From the NCBI RefSeq assembly GCF_018122625.2, contig NZ_JAGQFT020000001.1:372001-436000 (forward strand): a DNA stretch of 64,000 nt, in the 5' to 3' direction. Both the position numbers and the translations under genes were made by a program. The DNA is from Coralloluteibacterium stylophorae. GTDB lineage: Bacteria > Pseudomonadota > Gammaproteobacteria > Xanthomonadales > Xanthomonadaceae. The notes beneath the pieces were generated by a model. That model did not search any database and was not told the origin of the DNA. It worked only from the letters and a program-made list of their open reading frames with translations. Shown here in pieces: positions 1-8,338 of the stretch (its first letter is position 1; each line of letters begins with the position of its first letter).

Positions 1-820
1 GTTCGGGGTCCTGGAGATCGCCGGTCCGGATGCCGTTGCGTTCGCGCAGGCGCAGTTCACCAACGACGCGGCCGCCCTCGCCGACGGCCATTGGCAGTGG
101 AGCGGCTGGCTGACGCCGAAGGGCCGCGTCATCGCGCTGTTCGCCCTGCTGAAGCTGGATCCGGAGCGCGTGTGGCTGCTGCTGCCGGACGCGCCGGCGG
201 CGACCCTGGCCACGCGTCTGGCGCGCTATGTCTTCCGCAGCAAGCTGAGGCTGGACGTGCGCGACGGGCTGCGGATCCTCGCCGACATCGACGGCGCGGT
301 GCTGCCTGCCCCGCCCTCGCCCGCCGCGATCCTGCGGATCGCGGGCATGACGGTGCTGGACCTGTCGGATGCGCACGCACCGCGGCGGTTGGCACTCGTC
401 GAGGATGCGGCCGCGGACGCTGGCGGCGCAGCGCCCATCGCGGCGCAGTGGCGGCGGAGCGATCTCGCCGCGGGCCTGCCGCGCCTGGTCGGCGACCAGG
501 TCGAGGCGTGGACGCCGCAGATGCTGGGGCTGGACAGCCTGCGCGCCTACAGCCTGAAGAAGGGCTGCTATCCCGGGCAGGAGATCGTCTCGCGCACCCA
601 CTACCTCGGCCAGGCCAAGCGCGGCCCGGTGCTGCTGTCCGGCGGCGGGTTCGCGGACGGCGATGCCGTGCGCATGGGAGATCGGGATGTCGGCATCGTC
701 GTCGCCGCTGCCGACGACCTCGCCCTGGCCGTGATCGCGCTCGAGCACCGGACCGCGGCACTGTCGTGCAACGGCAGTCCCTGTACGGTGCAGCCGTTCC
801 GCGAGGGCCTGGCGCGCTGA
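1..820 (+). CDS. ygfZ: YgfZ/GcvT-like folate-binding protein (5' truncated)
   Basis: The reading frame is already open at base 2 and runs to a TGA at 818-820, so the N-terminus lies outside the window. The visible C-terminal part carries the family signature KGCYPGQEIVSRTHYLGQ (about 556-609), which contains the conserved cysteine of the YgfZ branch of the GcvT aminomethyltransferase fold. YgfZ proteins bind folate and help assembly or repair of Fe-S clusters, notably in the tRNA-modifying enzyme MiaB; they act in the cytoplasm. This role comes from family knowledge, not from the sequence. About 270 residues are present, close to full length, so only a short N-terminal part is missing. Confidence 0.88.
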   Translation, partial: FGVLEIAGPDAVAFAQAQFTNDAAALADGHWQWSGWLTPKGRVIALFALLKLDPERVWLLLPDAPAATLATRLARYVFRSKLRLDVRDGLRILADIDGAVLPAPPSPAAILRIAGMTVLDLSDAHAPRRLALVEDAAADAGGAAPIAAQWRRSDLAAGLPRLVGDQVEAWTPQMLGLDSLRAYSLKKGCYPGQEIVSRTHYLGQAKRGPVLLSGGGFADGDAVRMGDRDVGIVVAAADDLALAVIALEHRTAALSCNGSPCTVQPFREGLAR

Positions 821-959
821 GCCCGGTGTCGCGGAAGCAGCGGCGCCAGCGGCTGCTATCCTCCGCCGCCGGGCGGACTCCGGCACACGCAGCGCGATGT
901 CGCGGGAACCGCCTCGACGCCTGCGGGATCCGCCGGCCCCCATCCAGAACGGAGAACGC

Positions 960-1469
960 ATGGACAGGTCGATCGGATCGCTGGGCCTCATCGTGGCCGT
1001 CTCGCTGCTGCTGGCGGCATGCCAGTCGGGCCAGGTCAGGGAGCTGCCGCCCGAACCCGCGCCTGCGCCCGCGCCACCGGTCGCACAGGCCAGCAGCGTG
1101 CGCCTCTCCGCCGATGCGCTGTTCGCATTCGGCCGGGCCGACATCACCGACGACGGCGCCGAGGCCGAGCAGACCCTCGCCGCCCTCGCCGCGCGGCTCG
1201 CCACGGCGGAACGCGTGGAGTCGGTGCAGGTCCTCGGCTACACCGACCGGATCGGCTCCGACAGCTACAACGAGGAGCTCTCGCGCCAGCGCGCCGAGGC
1301 CGTGCGCGCGTTCCTGGTCGAGCGCGGCATCGCCGCCGACGTCATCGCCGCCGAGGGTCGCGGCAAGGCCGACGCCATCGTCGACTGCCCGGACCTGCGC
1401 GGGCGGGCGCTGATCGACTGCCTGGCACCGAACCGGCGGGTCGAGATCAACATCGTCGCGGTCGAGTAG
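960..1469 (+). CDS. OmpA-family peptidoglycan-binding lipoprotein
   Basis: 169 residues. The start at 960 follows an AGAACGGAGAA purine stretch and gives a clean lipoprotein signal (SLLLAAC lipobox, Cys about residue 21). A Pro/Ala linker follows, then an OmpA C-terminal domain with GYTDRIGSDSYNEELSRQRA and a terminal NRRVEI; Asp and Arg of these motifs normally contact diaminopimelate. Two cysteines (CPDLRGRALIDC) just before NRRVEI look like the disulfide loop common in OmpA-type domains. It should be anchored in the outer membrane and grip peptidoglycan. An in-frame upstream ATG at 897 would add 21 residues and spoil the signal peptide, so I reject it. Monocistronic by spacing. Confidence 0.87.
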   Translation: MDRSIGSLGLIVAVSLLLAACQSGQVRELPPEPAPAPAPPVAQASSVRLSADALFAFGRADITDDGAEAEQTLAALAARLATAERVESVQVLGYTDRIGSDSYNEELSRQRAEAVRAFLVERGIAADVIAAEGRGKADAIVDCPDLRGRALIDCLAPNRRVEINIVAVE

Positions 1470-1485
1470 CCGCTCGACCCGCGCG

Positions 1486-2040
1486 TTAGCCCGGCCGCCG
1501 CCGGGCCAGCCATGCCGCGCGCGACTGCCCCCAGATACCGATGTCCTTCTGGTCGTGCGGCGCGGGCAGGCGACCCATCCGCAGCAGCGTGGAGCCCAGC
1601 CGGGCCGCAACCCGCTGCGACGGGACGTTGTCGGGATCGATGGTATGGACGATCTCGCTCCAGCCGAGGTGGTCGACCGCCCAGTCCATCGCAGCGGTCG
1701 CGCCTTCGACCGCGTAGCCCCGTCCCTGCGCGTCGCGCACGAGGGTCCAGCCCACCTCGGTCCCGGGCCAGCCGTCGGTTTGCCAGGGGCCGAGCCTGCC
1801 GATCCAGCGCCCGCTCGCCTTCTCGATCACCGAGAACATCGCGAAGCCGCAGGCCTGCCAGGCGCCGATCTGCGTCATCAGCGCGCGCCACACCATCGAG
1901 CGCGGCTGCGCGCCGCCGATGAAGCGGACGTGCTCGGCGTCGCCCATCAGCCGTACGAAGTCCTCGAGGTCGGCGAGCTGCGGTGGACGCAGCAGCAGGC
2001 GTTCGGTCTCGAGGATCGGGCCGGGGGTGGCGGCGTGCAT
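1486..2040 (-). CDS. GNAT family N-acetyltransferase (RimJ/RimL-like)
   Basis: 184 residues. The N-terminus has the RimJ-type opening ILETERLLLRPP; the acetyl-CoA region is VGWTLVRDAQGRGYAVEG followed by the typical NVPSQRVAARLG helix. These proteins acetylate protein N-termini, amino acids or small molecules with acetyl-CoA; the substrate cannot be told from sequence. The start is preceded by CAGGAG about 8 nt upstream. It lies 20 nt downstream of the acyl-CoA dehydrogenase on the same strand, so the two may be co-transcribed. Confidence 0.85.
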   Translation of the reverse strand: MHAATPGPILETERLLLRPPQLADLEDFVRLMGDAEHVRFIGGAQPRSMVWRALMTQIGAWQACGFAMFSVIEKASGRWIGRLGPWQTDGWPGTEVGWTLVRDAQGRGYAVEGATAAMDWAVDHLGWSEIVHTIDPDNVPSQRVAARLGSTLLRMGRLPAPHDQKDIGIWGQSRAAWLARRRPG

Positions 2041-2060
2041 GAAGGCGTCTCCTGCGGAGG

Positions 2061-3224
2061 CTAGAAGGCACTGATGCCGGTGAGTTCGCGCCCCACGACG
2101 AGCTGGTGCACCGTCTCGGTTCCTTCGTAGGTGATCACCGATTCGAGGTTGAGCGCATGCCGGATCGCGGCGTGGTCGGTGGTGATGCCCGCGGCGCCGA
2201 GGAGGTCGCGGCACTCGCGGGCGATGTCCAGAGCGGTACGCACGTTGTTCCACTTGGCCAGGGAAACCTGGGTCGGCTGCATGCGCCCGGATTCCTTGAG
2301 CCGCCCCAGGCGCAGCGCCATGAGCTGGGCCAGCGTGATCCGGCGTGCCATGTCGGCGAGGCGGAGCTGGACCGATTGCGTCGCTGCGACCGGACGGCCG
2401 AAGAGCACGCGCTCGCGGGTGTAGGCGATGGCCTCGCGGTGGCAGGCGACGGCGGCGCCGATCGCGCCCCAGGCGATGCCGTAGCGGGCCTGGGTCAGGC
2501 AACCCAGCGGCGCCTTCAGTCCCTGCGCCCCCGGCAGCCGCGCACTGTCCGGCACGCGCACGTCGTCGAGGTACAGCGCGGCGGTGTCGGACGCGCGCAG
2601 GCTCATCTTGCGCGGGATCGGCGTGCGGGCGAAGCCGCGGGCGTCGGTCGGCACCAGGAAGCCGCTGACGCCAGCGCCCGTGCGCGCCCAGACCACCGCC
2701 AGCTGCGCGATGCTGCCGTTGGTGATCCACGTCTTCGCGCCACGGATCAGCCAGTCGCCGCCGTCGCGGCGCGCCTGGGTGCGCATGCTCGCCGGGTCGG
2801 AGCCGGCGTGCGCCTCGGTGAGGCCGAAGCAGCCGATCACCTCGCCGCGCGCCATCGGCGGCAGCCAGCGGCGCTTCTGCTCCTCGCTGCCATAGGCATG
2901 GATCGGATACATGCACAGCGAACTCTGCACCGACACGAAGCTGCGCAGCCCCGAATCGCCGCGTTCGAGCTCCTGGCAGACCAGGCCGTAGGCCACCGGA
3001 CCGAGTCCGCCGCCGCCGAACTCCTGCGGAAGCGTCGATCCGAGCAGCCCCAGTCCCGCGAGCTCGCCCACCAGCTCGGAGGGGAACCGCCCGGCGTCGA
3101 AGCACTCGGCGATGATCGGCAGCAGGCGCGTGTCGACGAAGCGCGCCACGCTCTCGCGCACCGCGCGCTCCTCCGGCGTCAGTTCCGCGTCGAGGTCGTA
3201 AAGATCGCTGGGGTCGAGAACCAT
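2061..3224 (-). CDS. gcdH: Glutaryl-CoA dehydrogenase (acyl-CoA dehydrogenase family)
   Basis: 387 residues, the family's normal length. FAD/acyl-CoA binding motifs are FGLTEAHAGSDP and WITNGS in the middle domain, RYGIAWGAIGAA in the C-terminal helical domain, and YEGTETVHQL near the end, whose Glu is in the position of the catalytic base of glutaryl-CoA dehydrogenases; the protein ends with LTGISAF, typical of GcdH. The enzyme oxidatively decarboxylates glutaryl-CoA to crotonyl-CoA in lysine and tryptophan breakdown and passes electrons to ETF. No other gene of that pathway is adjacent. Confidence 0.88.
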   Translation of the reverse strand: MVLDPSDLYDLDAELTPEERAVRESVARFVDTRLLPIIAECFDAGRFPSELVGELAGLGLLGSTLPQEFGGGGLGPVAYGLVCQELERGDSGLRSFVSVQSSLCMYPIHAYGSEEQKRRWLPPMARGEVIGCFGLTEAHAGSDPASMRTQARRDGGDWLIRGAKTWITNGSIAQLAVVWARTGAGVSGFLVPTDARGFARTPIPRKMSLRASDTAALYLDDVRVPDSARLPGAQGLKAPLGCLTQARYGIAWGAIGAAVACHREAIAYTRERVLFGRPVAATQSVQLRLADMARRITLAQLMALRLGRLKESGRMQPTQVSLAKWNNVRTALDIARECRDLLGAAGITTDHAAIRHALNLESVITYEGTETVHQLVVGRELTGISAF

Positions 3225-3291
3225 GGACGGCGCACCTGACGGGACGCGGCGAGTCTAGCCGCGGAGGAGACCGCGCTGGCCCGCAACGAGA

Positions 3292-3317
3292 ACGGGCCGG
3301 TCTTGCGACCGGCCCGT
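3292..3317. terminator. Terminator-like hairpin after the glycine-zipper gene
   Basis: A perfect 11-bp inverted repeat (ACGGGCCGGTC, loop TTGC, GACCGGCCCGT) lies about 27 nt beyond the stop of the minus-strand gene at 3344-3910. A smaller perfect stem GTCGCGT-GGG-ACGCGAC (3328-3344) abuts the same stop. Neither has a T-run, so this is a GC-rich hairpin of uncertain strength. Confidence 0.55.
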
Positions 3318-3343
3318 CGGCGTCCGCGTCGCGTGGGACGCGA

Positions 3344-3910
3344 CTACTGCCGCGACACCGGCTGCGAGCTGCCCTCGGCCTGTGTCACCACCGCGCCGTC
3401 GACCACCGGCAGCGCCACGCCCGGATCGCGATCCATGCGCACGGTGCGCACCTCGTCGTTCCAGCGGTAGGTGACCTCGTAGCCGGCCTGGCGCTCGCGC
3501 GTGCTGGTGTCGGTGACGGTATGGCACTCGCGCTGCGTCGACTGGACGATGTTGTTCTCCTGGTAGTTCTCCTGGACCTTGCGGCCCGCGAACGCACCGC
3601 CGACGGCACCTGCCGCGGTCGCGATCTTGCGGCCGCTGCCGCCGCCCACCTGGTTGCCCAGCAGGCCGCCGACCACGGCGCCGGCCACCGTCCCGCCGAT
3701 CTTGTTCGGGTCCCGCACCGGCTTGCGGTGCGACACGACGCGGTCCTCGCAGACCTCGCGGGGCGTCTCGACCGTCTCGGTCTCCACGACCGGCTCGACG
3801 CGCACGACCTCGGCGAACTGCGGGCCGCTGTTGCTGCGCTGGTAGGCCGCGACGGCGACGCCGCCGATCAGGACGGCCGCGACTGCACCGATGATGATCT
3901 TGTTGTTCAT
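3344..3910 (-). CDS. Glycine-zipper 2TM-domain protein
   Basis: 188 residues. The N-terminus has one hydrophobic segment (IIIGAVAAVLIGGVAVAA). The middle holds the repeated glycine zipper GGTVAGAVVGGLLGNQVGGG and AAGAVGGAFAGRKVQEN, the signature of the rickettsial 17-kDa antigen/SlyB-type 2TM family. These proteins sit in the envelope; their molecular job is poorly defined. The C-terminal half has VTYRWNDEVRTVRMDRDPG, seen in this subfamily. An AGGAA element 8 nt upstream supports the ATG at 3910. It resembles the lipoprotein at 6268-6759 in organisation. Confidence 0.85.
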   Translation of the reverse strand: MNNKIIIGAVAAVLIGGVAVAAYQRSNSGPQFAEVVRVEPVVETETVETPREVCEDRVVSHRKPVRDPNKIGGTVAGAVVGGLLGNQVGGGSGRKIATAAGAVGGAFAGRKVQENYQENNIVQSTQRECHTVTDTSTRERQAGYEVTYRWNDEVRTVRMDRDPGVALPVVDGAVVTQAEGSSQPVSRQ

Positions 3911-4097
3911 GGCAACGGTTCCTGGAGTGGCGGCGGACCGCCTGGGTGGGTGACGGCGCGATTCGAGCATCGCGAGGCTGAACAGGTCCGAAAAATTCCA
4001 TGATGCCCGGCCGGCCATGCCGATGCCCAGCGCAGGTGGCCGTCGCCGGCGCCGCGCATGGCATCGTGGTGCACCCTGCCCCCGACTCCGCCGCCGG

Positions 4098-4877
4098 ATG
4101 CTCGTCGACACCCACAGCCACCTCGACATGCCCGCCTTCGATGCCGACCGCGACGAGGTGCTCGCGCGCGCGCGTACGGCCGATGTCCTCCGCCACGTCC
4201 TGGCCGCGACCCACCACGACGCGTGGCCGCGCCTGCGGACGGTGTGCGCCGCGCACGCCGGGCTGCATCCCGCCTACGGGCTGCACCCGGTATTCCTGCC
4301 CCGGCACCGCCGTGGCCACCTGGCCAGCCTGCGCGAGTGGCTGGAGCGCGAGCGTCCGGTCGCCGTGGGCGAATGCGGCCTCGACTTCCACGTCGAGGGC
4401 CTGTCCCACGACGAGCAGCTCGTCTACTTCGATGCGCAGCTCAGGCTCGCACGCGACCTCGACCTGCCGGTGATCGTGCATGCGCGACGGGCGCTCGATG
4501 CGGTGATCCAGGCGGTGCGGCGCGTGGGCGGCCTGAGCGGCGTGGTGCACAGCTTCTCGGGGAGTCCGGAGCAGGCGCGCCGGCTCTACGCGCAGGGATT
4601 CATGCTCGGCATCGGCGGACCGGTCACCTACGAACGCGCGCAGCGGCTGCGCCGCACCGTCGCCGCCATGCCCATCGAGCACCTGCTGCTCGAGACCGAT
4701 GCGCCCGACCAGCCCGACAGCCTGTGGCGGGGACGGCGCAATGAACCGGCCCGGCTCGGCGCGGTTCTGGCCGTCGTGGCCGGGCTGCGCGGCGCGCCGG
4801 AGGACGCCATCGCGGCGGCGACCACGGCCAATGCGCTCAGGCTGTTTCGCCTGCCTTCGTCGCCGACGCCTGCCTGA
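4098..4877 (+). CDS. TatD-family metal-dependent hydrolase
   Basis: 259 residues starting MLVDTHSHLDM. The metal ligands of the TatD TIM-barrel are all visible: HSH near the N-terminus, Glu in GECGLDFH, His in VIVHAR, His in VVHSFSG and Asp in LLLETDAPDQP. TatD/YjjV proteins are cytoplasmic Mg2+-dependent DNases/exonucleases. Upstream in-frame ATGs would add an arginine-rich, non-homologous extension, so 4098 is preferred. The 3' end overlaps the convergent tcdA gene by 41 nt. Confidence 0.88.
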   Translation: MLVDTHSHLDMPAFDADRDEVLARARTADVLRHVLAATHHDAWPRLRTVCAAHAGLHPAYGLHPVFLPRHRRGHLASLREWLERERPVAVGECGLDFHVEGLSHDEQLVYFDAQLRLARDLDLPVIVHARRALDAVIQAVRRVGGLSGVVHSFSGSPEQARRLYAQGFMLGIGGPVTYERAQRLRRTVAAMPIEHLLLETDAPDQPDSLWRGRRNEPARLGAVLAVVAGLRGAPEDAIAAATTANALRLFRLPSSPTPA

Positions 4878-5700
4878 GCAGCAGCGCCAGGGTCCGGGAC
4901 ACGGCCGCGAACGCGAACGCCCCGGTGACGTGCGTGGCCGAACCGAGCCCGCCGCCGCACTCCATGCGCAAGGCGCCGTCGGCACCGCCGCTGGGACGCA
5001 CTCCGCAGACGCTGCCGTCGGCCTGCGGGTACTGCACGTTCTCGAGCGAGTACACCGCCGAGACGCCGAAGAACCGGTCCGGATTGCGCGGGAAACCGTG
5101 CGCGTGGCGCAGCCTCTTGCGGACCAGGGCGAGCATGGCGTCGTGCTCGGTGCGACTGAGGTCGCGCACCCGCACCTGGGTCGGGTCGGTGCGCCCGCCG
5201 GCGGAGCCTACGACCACCAGCGGCAGCTTGCGGCGACGCGCCCAGGCGACGGTCTCGACCTTGACCCGCAGGCTGTCGCAGGCGTCGATGACGATGTCGT
5301 AGCCGGCGTCGAGCAGGACGTCCATGTTCGGGACGGTCAGGAACTGCTCGACGACGGCGAGGTCGATGCCGGGACTGATCGCCCTGCAGCGCTCGGCCAG
5401 GACCGAAGCCTTGCTGCGGCCGTAGCCGCCGTCGAGCGCATGCAGCTGACGATTGGTGTTGGACACGCAGACGTCGTCGGCGTCGAGCAGGCCGAGCCGG
5501 CCGATCCCGCTGCGCGCCAGCGCCTCCACCGCCCACGAGCCCACGCCGCCGAGCCCGACCACGCAGACCGAGGCGGCGCCGAAGCGCGCCAGCGACCCGC
5601 GCCCGTAGAGGCGCTCGATCGCTCCGAAGCGTTCGAGCCTCGCCTGTTCCGGATCCGTCCGGACGGGGCGGTCGAAGGCGGTCGAAGATGCGCTGTCCAT
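4837..5700 (-). CDS. tcdA: tRNA threonylcarbamoyladenosine dehydratase (ThiF/E1-like)
   Basis: 287 residues. It has the E1-like Rossmann motif SVCVVGLGGVGSWAVEALAR, the ATP-site LLDADDVCVSNTNRQ and DACDS, as in TcdA/CsdL. TcdA uses ATP to cyclise t6A37 of tRNAs into the hydantoin form ct6A. The Cys in the GSVCGVRPSGG segment is near the expected C-terminal region. In Escherichia coli it works with the CsdA-CsdE sulfur system, not seen here. The 3' end overlaps the convergent tatD-like gene. Confidence 0.88.
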   Translation of the reverse strand: MDSASSTAFDRPVRTDPEQARLERFGAIERLYGRGSLARFGAASVCVVGLGGVGSWAVEALARSGIGRLGLLDADDVCVSNTNRQLHALDGGYGRSKASVLAERCRAISPGIDLAVVEQFLTVPNMDVLLDAGYDIVIDACDSLRVKVETVAWARRRKLPLVVVGSAGGRTDPTQVRVRDLSRTEHDAMLALVRKRLRHAHGFPRNPDRFFGVSAVYSLENVQYPQADGSVCGVRPSGGADGALRMECGGGLGSATHVTGAFAFAAVSRTLALLLRQASATKAGETA

Positions 5701-5753
5701 GCGCGCAGTTTACGGCGTGCTACGGTGCGCCTTCATCCACCGCTGCTGCGACC

Positions 5754-6161
5754 ATGCGCCAGTTCTTCCTGCTCGCCCTGGGCTTCGTGATCGGGATCTT
5801 CGCTGCGGTGAGTCTGTATGCGGCGTGGCAGTCGCGGCAGCCGCCGAACGTGCAGGCGGGCAGCATGGCATTGCTGTCGTACCACGTCGGCGGCATCAAG
5901 GCCGCGCTCGACGGCGGTCGCTGCGACCGTGGGACGTTGCAGCCGCACGTCGCGTCGATGCAGGCGCTGGCGGGACAACTCGGCCCGATCTTCGCGCCGA
6001 CCGGGGACGACGCCCAGTTCGGCGAACGCGCCGTCGCGCTGCGCGAGGCGCTCGCGGGACTGGATGCCGACATCGGCTCGGGGCGCGGCTGCGCGGCTGT
6101 CGGCGAGGCCGTCGCCGCCGTCGGCGAGACGTGCTCGGGCTGCCACCGCGCCTTCCGCTGA
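5754..6161 (+). CDS. Cytochrome c'-like haem protein with N-terminal membrane segment
   Basis: 135 residues. An N-terminal hydrophobic stretch (FFLLALGFVIGIFAAVSLYAAW) acts as signal anchor. The single haem-binding CxxCH motif is at the very C-terminus (ETCSGCHRAFR), which is where four-helix cytochromes c' carry it. The rest is helical and alanine-rich. It probably sits on the periplasmic face and could bind gas ligands or transfer electrons, but no redox partner is next to it. An earlier in-frame ATG at 5688 would overlap tcdA and hide the signal segment, so 5754 is chosen. Confidence 0.75.
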   Translation: MRQFFLLALGFVIGIFAAVSLYAAWQSRQPPNVQAGSMALLSYHVGGIKAALDGGRCDRGTLQPHVASMQALAGQLGPIFAPTGDDAQFGERAVALREALAGLDADIGSGRGCAAVGEAVAAVGETCSGCHRAFR

Positions 6162-6267
6162 AAGAACGCTCGACATTCCGACCACGGACCGCTCGCAGTC
6201 CGTTCATGAATGTCGAACTAGGTTAGCCGGCATCCCGGGCAACGACCCAGCCATCAGGAGGCCACCC

Positions 6268-6759
6268 ATGAAGATCAAGCCGCTTCTGACCGCGACCGCC
6301 ATGAGCGTCGCCCTTGCCGCCTGCGCGACCGGCGGTGGCTATGGCGGCGGCTACGGCGGTGGCGGCGGCTACAGCAACGCCGGTTATGGACAGCCGCAGC
6401 AGCGCGTCTGCTACGACTGCGGCCAGGTCGAGCGCATCGAGACGGTGTACGGCGCACGCGACAACAGCCGCACCGGCGCGGTGCTCGGCGGACTCATCGG
6501 TGCCGTCGCCGGCAACCAGATCGCCAAGAACACCACCGACAGCAAGGGCCGGCGGAACACCGCAACCGTTGCGGGCGCGGTCGGTGGTGCCGTCGCCGGC
6601 AATGCGATCGAAGGCAAGATGAACGAGCAGACCTACGACATCTACGTCCGCATGGACGATGGCAGGCGCATCGTGATCAACCAGAACGGCCTGCCGAACG
6701 GTCTGCGCGAGGGCGCCTACGTGCGCGTCAACGGCAACGACATCGACGTGATCCGCTGA
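6268..6759 (+). CDS. Glycine-zipper 2TM-domain lipoprotein (SlyB/17-kDa antigen type)
   Basis: 163 residues. A strong AGGAGG Shine-Dalgarno (6257-6262) precedes the ATG by 5 nt. The signal peptide ends in a lipobox ALAAC. A Gly/Tyr-rich segment follows, then CYDCGQVERIETVYG, and two glycine zippers (GAVLGGLIGAVAGNQIAKN and AGAVGGAVAGNAIEGK). The C-terminal YDIYVRMDDGRR domain ends the protein. Predicted outer-membrane lipoprotein of envelope integrity; exact role not known. It is the second member of this family within 3 kb. Confidence 0.87.
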   Translation: MKIKPLLTATAMSVALAACATGGGYGGGYGGGGGYSNAGYGQPQQRVCYDCGQVERIETVYGARDNSRTGAVLGGLIGAVAGNQIAKNTTDSKGRRNTATVAGAVGGAVAGNAIEGKMNEQTYDIYVRMDDGRRIVINQNGLPNGLREGAYVRVNGNDIDVIR

Positions 6760-6783
6760 TCCCACGGACGCCGCGTCACTTCC

Positions 6784-6811
6784 GAACGGCCGGGCCTGCC
6801 CCCGGCCGTTC
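6784..6811. terminator. Bidirectional terminator hairpin
   Basis: A perfect 11-bp stem (GAACGGCCGGG / CCCGGCCGTTC) with a 6-nt loop sits between two convergent genes, 25 nt after the plus-strand lipoprotein and 6 nt after the end of the minus-strand hydrolase. It is followed by GCGTTTC, a weak T-rich tail. Confidence 0.65.
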
Positions 6812-6816
6812 GCGTT

Positions 6817-7698
6817 TCAGGGCGTCGCGCAACGCGCGCTCCGCAACGGGATGCCGCGCTCCTGCAGCCACGCGCCGATACGATGCGCGACGGCATCCGG
6901 TGCGCGCATCCACGCGAAGTGGTCCGCGGCGACGCCCAGTTCCTCCGGTCCCATCGCGGCCACCTGCGCATCGACCTGCGGCATCTTGGCGATGAGATTG
7001 GCGAGCGAGGCCTGCGGTGCGAGCCAGTCGTCGCGCAGCACGACGCCGAGCATCGGCAGTCGCACCGCGCGCAGCTTCGCTTCCAGATCCTCGTCCATCC
7101 CCGCCGCCCTGTAGATGCCCGAGCGGCCGCTCCGGCTCCAGTCGGCGATGACGCCGCGCGCCTCGCGCCCGCCGAATCCGACGCGCCGCCCTGGGAAATG
7201 GCCGTACGTGTGCGCCAGCGCCGCCGCCAGCCGGTACGCCGCCGGCAGCGCCGCGCCGCGCACCCCTGCGAAGCCACTGCGGTGCGGAGTGCCGCTGGCG
7301 ACGACGAGCAGGCCTGCGGCGTCCTCCGCGCGCGAAGCCGCGAACAGGCAGGCGAGCTGTCCGCCCAGGCTGTGGCCGCCGAGCATCAGCGGCAGCTCCG
7401 GGCGCGCTGCGCGCAGCGCAGCCAGCGATGCCGGCAGGTCGCTTTCGAGCAGCTCGCGATAGCCCCAGTCGCAGTGGCGCCCGGCACGCAGGCTGCTGCT
7501 GCCCAGCCCGCGCCATTCGTGCACAGCCACGGCGACGCCGGAACCCGCCAGCGTCGCGGCGAAGGCATCGTAGTTGCGTGCCGGGACGCCCATCGCAGGC
7601 AGCCACAGCAGGGCTACGACCGCTTCGGGCCGGTTCGTGGTGCGCAGCGCCCAGCGATGGCCGTCGAAAGCGACGGGCGACAGCAGGTCCATGTCCAT
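6817..7698 (-). CDS. Alpha/beta-hydrolase (serine-type, COG4757-like)
   Basis: 293 residues. The nucleophile elbow GGHSLGGQLA lies in the middle of an alpha/beta-hydrolase fold with the preceding ALLWLPAMGVPARNYD oxyanion region and WRGLGSS strand. His of DHFAWM near the C-terminus is a candidate catalytic base. Substrate is not predictable; likely a cytoplasmic esterase or lipase-like enzyme. Start at the first of two close ATGs (7698 or 7692); no clear ribosome site. Converges with the lipoprotein gene at a shared hairpin. Confidence 0.78.
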   Translation of the reverse strand: MDMDLLSPVAFDGHRWALRTTNRPEAVVALLWLPAMGVPARNYDAFAATLAGSGVAVAVHEWRGLGSSSLRAGRHCDWGYRELLESDLPASLAALRAARPELPLMLGGHSLGGQLACLFAASRAEDAAGLLVVASGTPHRSGFAGVRGAALPAAYRLAAALAHTYGHFPGRRVGFGGREARGVIADWSRSGRSGIYRAAGMDEDLEAKLRAVRLPMLGVVLRDDWLAPQASLANLIAKMPQVDAQVAAMGPEELGVAADHFAWMRAPDAVAHRIGAWLQERGIPLRSARCATP

Positions 7699-7803
7699 CC
7701 GCGCGAGGATGCCACGCCTCGCGGCCGCAACAGGCACGCGTTTCACGGACGTTTGATAGCGCCGATGTGATGGTGCGGCACCGTTCCCACCGTGAGCCCC
7801 GCC

Positions 7804-8307
7804 ATGGAAAACAACGCCGATCACACCCGCAGCCTGCACGAACTGGGCGAGCTGATCGACGGCATCGACGTCGCGATGCTGACGACCCGCACCGCGTCCG
7901 GCGGCATGGTCAGTCGTCCGTTGCAGACCCTGCGCATGGAGCCGTCCGGCGACCTGCTGTTCTTCACCTCCGCCAGCAGCGGCAAGGTCGACGAACTGAC
8001 CCAGCATCCGGAGGTCAACCTGGGCTATGCCGAGCCCGACAAGCAGGTCTATGTCTCGGTACGCGGGACGGCGACCATCGAGCGCGACCGCGCCCTCATC
8101 GACGACCTGTGGACGCCGATGGCGAAGGCCTTCTTCCCCGAGGGCAAGGACGATCCGGACCTGGTCGTGCTGCGCGTGCGCATCGAGAGCGCCGACTACT
8201 GGACCGGCTCGGGCAATTTCGTGGGGCGCGCGATCGGCTTTGCCCGTGCGCTCGCGGGCGAGGGTTCGTCGGCCATGGGCGAGCACGGCCACATCGAGCC
8301 GCGCTGA
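7804..8307 (+). CDS. Pyridoxamine 5'-phosphate oxidase-family protein (general stress type)
   Basis: 167 residues with the split-barrel flavin-binding pattern of the pyridoxamine oxidase-like general stress proteins: MLTTRTASGGMVSRPLQT, LLFFTSASSGKVDEL, VNLGYAEPDKQVYVSVRGTA and a Trp in SADYWTG. Family members bind FMN, F420 or haem; the substrate is not known. An in-frame GTG at 7792 could add four residues. A short gap with a ribosome site separates it from the EF-hand gene, so the two may be co-transcribed. Confidence 0.82.
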   Translation: MENNADHTRSLHELGELIDGIDVAMLTTRTASGGMVSRPLQTLRMEPSGDLLFFTSASSGKVDELTQHPEVNLGYAEPDKQVYVSVRGTATIERDRALIDDLWTPMAKAFFPEGKDDPDLVVLRVRIESADYWTGSGNFVGRAIGFARALAGEGSSAMGEHGHIEPR

Positions 8308-8338
8308 GCGCACACCCCGTTCCCCCAAGGAGACAGCA

